Source: Pseudomonas putida
GTDB lineage: Bacteria; Pseudomonadota; Gammaproteobacteria; Pseudomonadales; Pseudomonadaceae
Reading direction: 5' to 3'
NCBI RefSeq assembly: GCF_022627325.1
Contig: NZ_JAETZZ010000013.1
Span: 1 to 64,000, forward strand
Length of the DNA: 64,000 nt
Shown here: one piece after another, positions 24,181-31,448 of the stretch
How the letters are laid out: each line of letters begins with the position of its first letter
How positions within the stretch are numbered: position 1 is the first letter of the stretch
Program-made: the position numbers and the translations under genes
The notes under the pieces: model-generated
The model's input: the letters and a program-made list of their open reading frames with translations, nothing else
Databases searched by the model: none
What the model was told of the DNA's origin: nothing

Positions 24181-25335
24181 TCAAAGATCCTGAAGCCTCT
24201 CGATTGGTGCACGCAAATCCCTCAGGGCCCTCGTAACCACCCCGGTATTGCACTTGGCCGCCGCCTGCTCTGGTGGGTACTTGCGTACGGTGCGGAAGAA
24301 CAATTCACAGGTCTGCTTCTTCTGCGTGGCCTGCCACTTGTTCGAGCACGCTTCCAGCGTCAGCTTCGCATCGGCTTGCCGATTGCGCCCCATGCCGGCC
24401 TGCCAGCACGCCGCCGTCAGGTCCTGGCCCATCATCTTCAGCCCTGCTGCATCAGCTTCGTCCTCGTTGCCACCATGGCTTTGCTTGTCTGCCGCATACC
24501 AGATCGCGCTCGGGTGGTTGGCTCCCAGCACCGGCACGCTGGCGCCCGCTTTCGGGCTAATGCTGACCAGGCCCAGCACGCCGACGCGGGGCCCATACTG
24601 CTGCTCGACCCAGCTGCGCACGGGGGCGCCGAAAGCCACCATCGGCAGGGCTGATGCATCGAGGGGCACGGTCATCTCCCTGACCATGCGGGTCTGGTAA
24701 GTGTTGAAGTAGCTGTAGGTGTCTTTCAGCGCTTCCCCGGCACTGGCCGGGGCTGCAATCGGGGCGATATCGATGATGGTCTGGTAGGCCGGTGTGTCGC
24801 TGGCCGTCACGCCATTGAAGGTCAGCAGCTCTGCCCAGCGGTCCGTGGTGTTGGAGCGCAGGTAGTCCTGGGCCTGGGTCAGCGAATAATCCGGCGGGAA
24901 ATGCAGCAGCTCGATGCTGCGGCGGTTCTGCAGGGCCATGCCCAACGGCAGGAACAGGTACCAGTCGTAGGACCATTTGCCGTCCCTGTTCAGCTCGGTG
25001 GCGCCTTGGTAGGCCAGCTCGCCGCTGTCGAGCAGCTGGCGCAGTGGCTCGGTATAACTGGCTGGCACATCGCTGATGGTCGCGTGCAGGCGGTCTGCGT
25101 CGCGGCTCACGTGCACCTGGGCGCCCGCGTAGCCGTCGCGGCGTACGCTCATGGTCAGGTAGTGCTCGACCGTCTGCTCCAGCGTCCATTGGCGAAAGCA
25201 GATCACGTGGCAGTTGTTGGGGAATGCGAACAGGCGAGTGACACGCTGGGCATCGCCCAGGTCGATCTGAGCATCGGCTGCGGCCAGCCCGCTGAAGGCG
25301 AGGGCGGCCAGGCTGGGTAAGGCAATCTTGTGCAT
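24181..25335 (-). CDS. Secreted protein of unknown function (384 aa)
   Basis: ATG at 25335 follows AAGGAG and gives a signal peptide (MHKIALPSLAALAFSGLAAADA); longer in-frame readings upstream are not supported. The mature protein has several cysteines (NNCHVICFRQW, AACWQ, EACSN, TCELFF, AKCNTG), suggesting disulfides in the periplasm. There are no membrane segments or recognised catalytic motif. I do not recognise the family. It is divergent from the M15-like peptidase gene with a 66-bp spacer, so they may share a control region. Confidence 0.75.
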   Translation of the reverse strand: MHKIALPSLAALAFSGLAAADAQIDLGDAQRVTRLFAFPNNCHVICFRQWTLEQTVEHYLTMSVRRDGYAGAQVHVSRDADRLHATISDVPASYTEPLRQLLDSGELAYQGATELNRDGKWSYDWYLFLPLGMALQNRRSIELLHFPPDYSLTQAQDYLRSNTTDRWAELLTFNGVTASDTPAYQTIIDIAPIAAPASAGEALKDTYSYFNTYQTRMVREMTVPLDASALPMVAFGAPVRSWVEQQYGPRVGVLGLVSISPKAGASVPVLGANHPSAIWYAADKQSHGGNEDEADAAGLKMMGQDLTAACWQAGMGRNRQADAKLTLEACSNKWQATQKKQTCELFFRTVRKYPPEQAAAKCNTGVVTRALRDLRAPIERLQDL

Positions 25336-25401
25336 GCTTAACTCCTTGTAATGGCCGCCCCGATTGGCGGCGATGCTCATACTGGGGCAGAGGGAGCGGG
25401 G

Positions 25402-25980
25402 ATGAAAAGGACGAAATGGCTGCTGATGGCCACAAGCCTGATGCTGGGCGGCGTGGCTCAGGCCGATGAACGTGACCTGTGGATGTTCGCGCAGTGGGCC
25501 GGGGATCATCAGACCCGGCCCTTCCGTGAGATGTTGGTGGATGCCCGCTTGTATGGCGTGGTGCCGATTCATCAGCTGCTGCGCTCGGCCTCCGACTGGC
25601 GGCTGTGCAAGGCTTCACCGTTTGCCGTGCCGCCGCCAGGCAACTGGGCGGCGGTGCGTTCCACGCTGGCGCTGATCAAGACGCTGGCTGATGAAGGCAG
25701 CCTGCGTCAGTTCGAAGTGGTCTCGGCCTACCGTGACCCTGGCTTGAACAGGTGTGCAGGGGGCGCCGTGAACAGCGCCCACACCCGTGCCTTCGCCGTC
25801 GATATCCTCTTGCCGGGCTGGGCCGACCCCAATCCGTTGTGTCGCTTCTGGCAACAGCATGGCCAGGCCTGGGGCATGGGGCTGGGGCGCTACCCGACAG
25901 GCCGCATCCATATCGACACCGCGGGCTATCGCACCTGGGGCGGTGATGGCAGTCCTGGCTCGTCGTTCTGCAGCAAGTGA
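25402..25980 (+). CDS. M15-type peptidase-like periplasmic protein
   Basis: 192 residues from ATG at 25402 after AGGGAG; a signal peptide ends near AQA. The core VVSAYRDPGLNRCAGGAVNSAHTRAFAVDILL has the SxHxxGxAxD-like ligand pattern of Peptidase_M15 (D-Ala-D-Ala carboxypeptidase-like) zinc enzymes, with His and Asp, and the third ligand His in GRIHIDT. One or two disulfides are possible. It probably acts on peptidoglycan peptides, but substrate is inferred from the family only. Confidence 0.8.
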   Translation: MKRTKWLLMATSLMLGGVAQADERDLWMFAQWAGDHQTRPFREMLVDARLYGVVPIHQLLRSASDWRLCKASPFAVPPPGNWAAVRSTLALIKTLADEGSLRQFEVVSAYRDPGLNRCAGGAVNSAHTRAFAVDILLPGWADPNPLCRFWQQHGQAWGMGLGRYPTGRIHIDTAGYRTWGGDGSPGSSFCSK

Positions 25981-26080
25981 AATTGACTTATTGTCAGATG
26001 CTTTGGCTGATCGGTTGGAGATTGTTAATGCCTTCTAAGAGAACTAGCATTTTTAACAGTATCCCAAGGTCGGCGTATCG

Positions 26081-26104
26081 TGAATGATGATCCTCGATCA
26101 TTCA
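26081..26104. promoter_or_regulatory. 8-bp inverted repeat upstream of the RHS-core gene
   Basis: TGAATGAT-N8-ATCATTCA lies 14 bp upstream of the GTG start. It could be an operator overlapping the promoter or a leader hairpin. Confidence 0.4.
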
Positions 26105-26117
26105 TAGGATATGCACC

Positions 26118-26963
26118 GTGAAACGCTCCGACAATGATGCTATACAAAAGCGAATGCGGGTTTCGGATAACCTGGATTCTGTAGTGAGCGAGTCCGGGCT
26201 GGAGCGCAGATCGGTAGCCTACACTCCTTATGGTCTTGCCCCGAACAGGGAGTCGCTGACAGGTTTTGTAGGCCAGATGCGGTCGTTGGTGCCAGAGGGC
26301 TATTTTCTCGGTAATGGATATCGTTTTTATAATACGATTCTCATGCGGTTCAATTCGCCTGATGAACTTAGTCCATTCGAAGCGGGAGGGTTGAATGCCT
26401 ATGCTTATTGTGCAGGAGATCCCGTGAATCGGACAGATCCTAGTGGCCGCATGTACTATGCTGGAACGGGAAAGATTTACAATTGGGTGCGTCCCTGGGA
26501 ATCGCCGCTGGGAAGTCAAAGTTCAATGCCAAGGTCAAGGTCAAGGTCAAGGTCAAGGTCCAGGTCCCCTGTGCACGTAGTACCGAGGTCGCCCTCCCCT
26601 ACAAACCAAAATCGGCCATTGACCCCTGCGCAGCTTAGCCGGGAGGGGGTAGCGGCCAGTTCACGATCGCCAAACCGGGAGTCTAAGCGCACTCAGCTGT
26701 GGGTGACCAAAGAAATCGCAGATCGTGCTATACAAAAAGTTCAATTAAGCCAGGCAAGTATGTTTGTGGGGCGAGACGGTGAGTCTAATAGGGAGCTGGT
26801 AATTAAATATATAGAGCTCAGGCGATTACATAAATCTTGGGAGGCGCGTTACTTGATGCGGGTGAGCGCTCCATCAACTAGTGATGTCGCAAAGTTGGTG
26901 GAACATGGTAGCAAGGCCTTAGCGAACACTGCGTATGAAATTCGCCATAGGACTGATAGCTAA
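26118..26963 (+). CDS. Orphan RHS-core protein with variable C-terminus
   Basis: 281 residues from GTG at 26118 (AGGAT upstream). Residues about 35-112 form the RHS-associated core end: AYTPYG, YFLGNGYRFYNTILMRFNSPD, GGLNAYAYCAGDPVNRTDPSG. This core is normally the C-terminal boundary of large Rhs proteins, before a toxin domain. No upstream Rhs barrel is present. An Arg-Ser repeat (about 137-151), encoded by five AAGGTC hexamers, links it to a basic C-terminal domain of unknown type. Base composition is AT-richer than neighbours, suggesting transfer. No adjacent immunity gene is seen. Confidence 0.75.
   Translation: MKRSDNDAIQKRMRVSDNLDSVVSESGLERRSVAYTPYGLAPNRESLTGFVGQMRSLVPEGYFLGNGYRFYNTILMRFNSPDELSPFEAGGLNAYAYCAGDPVNRTDPSGRMYYAGTGKIYNWVRPWESPLGSQSSMPRSRSRSRSRSRSPVHVVPRSPSPTNQNRPLTPAQLSREGVAASSRSPNRESKRTQLWVTKEIADRAIQKVQLSQASMFVGRDGESNRELVIKYIELRRLHKSWEARYLMRVSAPSTSDVAKLVEHGSKALANTAYEIRHRTDS
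26531..26566 (+). repeat. AAGGTC hexanucleotide tandem repeat
   Basis: Five perfect copies plus one CAGGTC copy lie in frame inside the RHS-core gene and encode alternating Arg-Ser. Changes in copy number would alter linker length without shifting the frame. Confidence 0.95.
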
Positions 26964-27269
26964 TTGAAAATGCAGCGGGGCTCGCTCAGGTTCTGTACGA
27001 AATCCGGAGGCACTCAATTGGCGCCTACGCTGAGACGTTGTAAAGTTACCCGCCATCAGCGGCAAGGTGTTCGGTGACAGGTCTGCAAAATGATCGATTC
27101 AGCCGCGGTGCGCGCAAACCGCGCCTCAATTGGCGCTCGGAAGAAAAGGGGCTGACGAACCTGCCGATCACGCTCTTGGCTGCAGTCGCGGTGGCCTGGC
27201 GACCAAGGTCGCAACAGGTGCGATCTCACGATCGATGCCACACAACCTGTCAATTATTCGAGGGCAAAA
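26964..27269. other. Intergenic stretch without recognisable gene
   Basis: Between the RHS-core gene and the tRNA terminator I see only short unconvincing open frames. It lies on the 3' side of the tRNA gene, a usual integration side, but no duplicated tRNA end was found. Confidence 0.5.
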
Positions 27270-27303
27270 GAAAAGGGCCTACCTTGCGGTAAGCCCTTTT
27301 CAA
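27270..27303 (-). terminator. Terminator of tRNA-Met
   Basis: On the minus strand AAAAGGGCTTACC-GCAA-GGTAGGCCCTTTT is followed by CTTTTG. It lies directly downstream of the tRNA. Confidence 0.9.
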
Positions 27304-27306
27304 GTT

Positions 27307-27383
27307 TGGTGGCTACACAGGGACTTGAACCCCGGACCCCAGCATTATGAATGCTATGCTCTAACCAACTGAGCTATGTAGCC
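27307..27383 (-). tRNA. tRNA-Met (CAT), elongator type
   Basis: The 77-nt minus-strand sequence folds as a cloverleaf with acceptor stem GGCTACA/TGTAGCC, D arm AGCTCAGTTGGTTAGAGCA, anticodon loop with CAT, T arm GGGGTTCAAGTCCC and an encoded CCA end. It resembles the E. coli elongator tRNA-Met. A tRNA-Ile2 (lysidine-modified CAT) is an alternative, but the body favours Met. Confidence 0.93.
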
Positions 27384-27478
27384 GATGGCGCGCATTATTC
27401 CCTTGTGATGCCCCTCTGTCAACACTCATTTCAAAAAAAATTTGCACGCTTTCAAAAACTTAGCCGCCCAGCCTGGTT

Positions 27479-28308
27479 TCAGCGCACGATCAGCCATTGG
27501 CCGAGAATGCTGTACAGCTGCAGATGCTGCTCGGCAACCAGCGCGTCGAGGGTTTCTGCAGCGCGGTCGAGGTCGAAGTCGCCGCTTACCCGCCGCTGCG
27601 CCAGGCGCCCGCGTTTTTGATATCGGCCTTTTGCACCGGGCCGATCCGCGCCTCGGTGAAGGTCACCCGCTCACCCGCAGACACCATACGCTGGTCGCTA
27701 CCCTGGGCGATCAGGGCTTTGCCATTGAGTACCACCAGTTCGTCATGCTCGGCATAACGCGCCACCATCAGGCGAGTGCCGAACACCTGGATACGCGAAT
27801 CATCCACCTGCAGTTCAAGGGCGCGGCCGTCGAGCGCCACGTGCACCTCTACCTGGCCCTGCACAACCTGCAACAGGCGGGTGCGCCCGCGCAGGTCGAC
27901 ATTCAGTGCACTCGCGCTGCCCATGTGCAGGGTAGAGCCATCGGCCAGGCGCACGCTGCGCCGCTCGCCAGCGCCAGTGTGCAGGTCGCTGCCCAGGCGC
28001 TGCATCAGTGGCCAGTAAAGGTACGCGGCCACGCTCAGCGCCAGCAGGAACAGCAATGCCAGCGCTTTGCCGAGGTGGCTGCGCCGCACGGTGAGCTGGC
28101 GGGGGCGGGGCCGTGCCGGTGGCGCCTGCAATTGCTGCCAGCAAGCTTCGAGCTCGGCGTAGGCATGGGCGTTGAGCGGGGCCTGGCACCAGCGGGCGAA
28201 AGCCTGCCGTTCACGATCATCGCAGCCAGGCTGGCGCAGGCGGGAGAACCACGCGAGTGCTTGCTGTTGCGCGTCGGCCGGAATCTGCGTGGCGGGCATC
28301 GGGCTCAT
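27479..28308 (-). pseudogene. FecR-like anti-sigma regulator, frameshifted
   Basis: The reading frame from 28308 runs 240 residues to a stop at 27586. It has the N-terminal DUF4880-type segment (ALAWFSRLRQPGCDDRERQAFARWCQA), a membrane helix (ALALLFLLALSVAAYLYW) and a FecR domain (GERRSVRLADGSTLHMGSASAL), ending abruptly at GAWRSGG. The +1/-1 shifted frame then continues RVSGDFDLDRAAETLDALV to a stop at 27479, which is the expected FecR C-terminal part. About 25 residues normally lying between these are missing, so a deletion with frameshift is likely. No sigma factor or receptor gene is adjacent. Confidence 0.7.
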
Positions 28309-28384
28309 GCTGAAAATGTGCTCGCTAAAGGGCGTTATCGCCCAACGATTACGGGAAATTAGTCGGTGAGGATGCTAAATATAT

Positions 28385-28399
28385 TGAGAACCATTTGCA
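28385..28399. promoter_or_regulatory. Weak Fur-box-like site
   Basis: TGAGAACCATTTGCA keeps about 10 of 14 key positions of the 7-1-7 Fur pattern. It lies between the decayed FecR gene and the divergent MFS gene. Low confidence. Confidence 0.3.
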
Positions 28400-28489
28400 A
28401 GTACGCGGTTAAGCGGGATAAAAAGGTAGCTATGTATCCATTTGTTTCCTGATAATCGGATCCCACACCTGCGCACGGATCTCAAACTC

Positions 28490-29701
28490 ATGGCCATCAG
28501 CAGCACCTCCACTGCCAGCACCGGTTCGGCAAGCCAAGCCAACCCCCTGGTGATGCGCATCATCGCCTTCTGTGCACTGGCGCACCTGATCAATGACCTC
28601 ATCCAGTCGGTGCTGCCGGCGATCTACCCGATGCTCAAGGCCAATTACGACCTGAGTTTCACCCAGATCGGCCTGATCACACTGACCTTTCAGATAACGG
28701 CGTCGTTGCTGCAGCCCTGGGTTGGCTTCTTCACCGACCGCCGGCCGACACCGAACCTGTTGCCGCTCGGCACCCTGTGCACATTGGTGGGTATCGTCAT
28801 GCTGGCTTTCGTCGGCAGCTTCCCGATGATCTTGCTGGCTTCTGCACTGGTGGGTATCGGCTCGTCGACCTTCCACCCGGAGACCTCGCGGATTGCGCGG
28901 CTGGCCTCAGGTGGGCGTTTCGGCCTGGCGCAGTCGACCTTTCAGGTGGGTGGCAACGCTGGCTCGGCCTTTGGCCCGCTGCTGGCGGCTGCCATCGTCA
29001 TCCCGTTCGGCCAGACCCATGTGGCATGGTTCGGCGTGGCAGGGCTGCTGTTCTTCGCCGTGACCCTGATGCTGCGCCGCTGGTACACCGAGCACCTCAA
29101 CCAGGCCAAGGCACGCAAGGTGGTGCAGGCCACCCATGGCATCTCGCGCAAGCGCGTGATCGGGGCGTTGGTCGTCCTGGGCCTGCTGGTGTTCTCCAAG
29201 TACTTCTACATGGCCAGTTTCACCAGCTACTTCACCTTCTATCTGATCGAGAAGTTCGACCTGTCGGTGGCCAGCTCGCAGTTGCACCTGTTCCTGTTCC
29301 TTGGCGCGGTCGCGGCCGGCACCTTTTTTGGTGGGCCCATCGGTGACCGTATCGGGCGCAAGGCGGTCATCTGGTTCTCCATCCTCGGTGTGGCGCCTTT
29401 CACCCTGGCGCTGCCGTACGCCGATCTGTTCTGGACCACCGTGCTTAGCGTGGTCATTGGCTTCATCCTGGCGTCGGCGTTCTCGGCGATCGTGGTGTAC
29501 GCCCAGGAGCTGGTGCCGGGCAGTGTGGGCATGATTGCCGGGGTCTTCTTCGGGCTGATGTTCGGCTTCGGCGGGATTGGCGCGGCGCTGCTGGGGTACG
29601 TCGCGGATTTGCGCGGTATCGAGTACGTGTATGGCGTATGTTCGTTCCTGCCATTGTTCGGCCTGTTGGCGGTGTTTCTGCCTAACACGGGTAAGCGCTG
29701 A
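28490..29701 (+). CDS. MFS exporter, Fsr (fosmidomycin resistance)-like
   Basis: 404 residues from ATG at 28490, with about 12 hydrophobic segments. HLINDLIQSVLPAIYPMLK near the N-terminus and GIGSSTFHPETSRIARLASGGRFGLAQSTFQVGGNAGSAFGPLL match the Fsr branch of the major facilitator superfamily. GPIGDRIGRK is the loop 8-9 MFS motif. It should be an inner-membrane drug/proton antiporter; the substrate is inferred from the family only. The ribosome site is weak. It is divergent from the decayed FecR gene. Confidence 0.85.
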   Translation: MAISSTSTASTGSASQANPLVMRIIAFCALAHLINDLIQSVLPAIYPMLKANYDLSFTQIGLITLTFQITASLLQPWVGFFTDRRPTPNLLPLGTLCTLVGIVMLAFVGSFPMILLASALVGIGSSTFHPETSRIARLASGGRFGLAQSTFQVGGNAGSAFGPLLAAAIVIPFGQTHVAWFGVAGLLFFAVTLMLRRWYTEHLNQAKARKVVQATHGISRKRVIGALVVLGLLVFSKYFYMASFTSYFTFYLIEKFDLSVASSQLHLFLFLGAVAAGTFFGGPIGDRIGRKAVIWFSILGVAPFTLALPYADLFWTTVLSVVIGFILASAFSAIVVYAQELVPGSVGMIAGVFFGLMFGFGGIGAALLGYVADLRGIEYVYGVCSFLPLFGLLAVFLPNTGKR

Positions 29702-29704
29702 GCA

Positions 29705-29868
29705 GGGGCTGCTTTGCAGCCCAATCGCCGGCAAGCCGGCTCCCACGAGGGATTCGCGCCAGCTGTTGGACGTTGAGCCAGACATTGGATGGGTGTCCAA
29801 CTTCCTGGGGGCAGGCCATCTTGTGGTAGCCGGCTTGCCGGCGATCACCGGTGAAGCCGGTGCCATGC
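29705..29868. repeat. Hairpin, REP pair and composite REP tail
   Basis: GGGCTGC-TTT-GCAGCCC (29706-29722) joins a reverse REP (to 29746). A forward REP at 29829-29845 is extended by GATCACCGGTGAAGCCGGTG. The layout resembles the pair at 10041-10153. Confidence 0.8.
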
Positions 29869-30007
29869 GCCACCTTCACCGGCAAGACCGTCGCTTGCAC
29901 TGTCGGGGCCGTGCTGCTGCGCGCGGTGGGCGCGGGCAATTGACGGCTCAACCTGGCTTGGCCTAGAGTGCCGCCTCTTGTCTCCAACCTGCGTAGTAGC
30001 CAAAGCA

Positions 30008-30151
30008 ATGCGCCGTACCCCATCCCTTCCATACGCCCGCCAGCCTGCCCTCCAGGCCATGCGTCGCGCGTGGCCGAGCGATACGGTGCTCAAGCGTCGC
30101 CGCAGTGTGCTGTTTGCCTTTACCTTCTCGCCACACCTCGCCCTGAACTGA
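30008..30151 (+). CDS. Possible small protein (47 aa)
   Basis: ATG at 30008 opens a 47-codon frame (MRRTPSLPYARQPALQAM...) ending in TGA at 30149. The product would be strongly basic. It lies 84 bp upstream of an MFS gene and could be a leader peptide. There is no good ribosome site, so this is weakly supported. The rest of 29869-30235 shows no other gene. Confidence 0.25.
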   Translation: MRRTPSLPYARQPALQAMRRAWPSDTVLKRRRSVLFAFTFSPHLALN

Positions 30152-30235
30152 CCTGCGCCCCTGCGTCACCCGCTTTCCCGGCGTGCGCCCGGGCGCCTGT
30201 ATCTGCGCGTCTTTTCAGTTTGCTTGGAGTGGTAC

Positions 30236-31396
30236 ATGAACATGCGTTTGCTGGCGGGCCTTCTGTTCGCCGTGTCTGTGGTTGGCTTCAGCCTGGGAGC
30301 CAGCCTGCCGCTGGTGTCGTTGCGCCTGCATGAGGCCGGCGCCGGCACCTTGCAGATCGGCATCATCTCGGCCATCCCCGCGGCGGGGATGATGCTGTCG
30401 GCGTTCATGGTCGACGCCTGTTGCCGGTACCTGACCCGGCGCACCATCTACCTGCTGTGCTTCAGCCTGTGCACCGTCAGCATCGCCTTGCTGGAGCTGG
30501 CCTTCGATTCGGTCTGGATGCTGGCCCTGCTGCGCCTGGGCCTGGGTATCGGGATGGGCATCGCAATCATCCTGGGTGAGTCGTGGGTCAACGAACTGTG
30601 CCCGGACCACAACCGCGGCAAGATCATGGCGCTTTACGCCACCAGCTTCACCGGCTTCCAGGTGCTCGGCCCGGCGATGCTCGCAGTGATCGGCGCCAAC
30701 AGCCCGTGGATCACCGGTGTGGTGAGCCTGTGCTATGGCCTGGCGCTGGTGTGCATTGTGCTGACCGTGCCGAACGATCATGTGGAGCATGGTGACGAGG
30801 GTGAGAAAAGCTTCGGCCTGGCGGGCTTCTTCCGCGTCGCCCCGGCGTTGTGCGTGGCTGTGCTGTTCTTCTCGTTCTTCGATGCGGTCGTGCTGTCGTT
30901 GTTGCCGGTGTACGCCACCAGCCATGGGTTTGCCGTGGGGGTGGCGGCGCTGATGGTGACGGTGGTGTTCGCCGGTGACATGGTTTTCCAGTTGCCGCTG
31001 GGCTGGCTGGCCGACCGGGTCGAGCGTACCGGGCTGCACCTGGTGTGCGGACTGGTGGCGATGGCAATCGGTATCGCCTTGCCGTGGCTGCTGCAGATGA
31101 CCTGGCTGCTGTGGCCGCTGCTGGTGGTGCTTGGCGCCGTGGCAGGCGGTATCTACACCTTGGCGCTGGTACTGATCGGGCAGCGTTTCAAGGGCCAGGA
31201 CCTTGTCACCGCCAATGCCAGCGTCGGCTTGTTGTGGGGCGTCGGCAGCCTGGTCGGGCCGCTGGTCAGCGGCGCGGCGATGGATGTGGCGCCGCATGGG
31301 TTGCCGATGGCGCTGGCGATCATGGCAGGGCTGTTCGTGTGCGTTGCCCGGCAGTCGTACCGGCGGGCCGGTAAGCTGCGGGCAGTGGCGGACTGA
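30236..31396 (+). CDS. MFS transporter (YcaD-like)
   Basis: 386 residues with about 12 membrane segments. ATG at 30236 follows TTGGAGTGG. LRLGLGIGMGIAIILGESWVNELCPDHNRGKIMALYA contains the family signature of the YcaD/UMF-type MFS subgroup, and GWLADRVERTGLH is the MFS loop motif. The substrate cannot be predicted. It is followed by a REP-like element and the convergent receptor gene. Confidence 0.85.
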   Translation: MNMRLLAGLLFAVSVVGFSLGASLPLVSLRLHEAGAGTLQIGIISAIPAAGMMLSAFMVDACCRYLTRRTIYLLCFSLCTVSIALLELAFDSVWMLALLRLGLGIGMGIAIILGESWVNELCPDHNRGKIMALYATSFTGFQVLGPAMLAVIGANSPWITGVVSLCYGLALVCIVLTVPNDHVEHGDEGEKSFGLAGFFRVAPALCVAVLFFSFFDAVVLSLLPVYATSHGFAVGVAALMVTVVFAGDMVFQLPLGWLADRVERTGLHLVCGLVAMAIGIALPWLLQMTWLLWPLLVVLGAVAGGIYTLALVLIGQRFKGQDLVTANASVGLLWGVGSLVGPLVSGAAMDVAPHGLPMALAIMAGLFVCVARQSYRRAGKLRAVAD

Positions 31397-31422
31397 AGCG
31401 TGTCGTTGCCAGTGCTGGCCCG

Positions 31423-31444
31423 GCCGCCGGGCAAGCCGGCCGCC
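31423..31444 (-). repeat. REP-like palindrome
   Basis: GCCGCCGGGCAAGCCGGCCG is a degenerate REP between convergent MFS and receptor genes. Confidence 0.6.
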
Positions 31445-31448
31445 TGCG

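Noticed and set aside
27074..27292. 72-codon plus-strand frame near tRNA-Met
   Set aside because: The 3' end runs through the tRNA terminator, and composition and context do not support a gene.
26964..27383. Possible attachment site at the tRNA-Met 3' end
   Set aside because: No direct repeat of the tRNA end was found elsewhere in the window, and no integrase gene is present.
28907..29866. 319-codon minus-strand frame over the Fsr-like gene
   Set aside because: It is a shadow frame that also reads through REP sequence at its 5' end.
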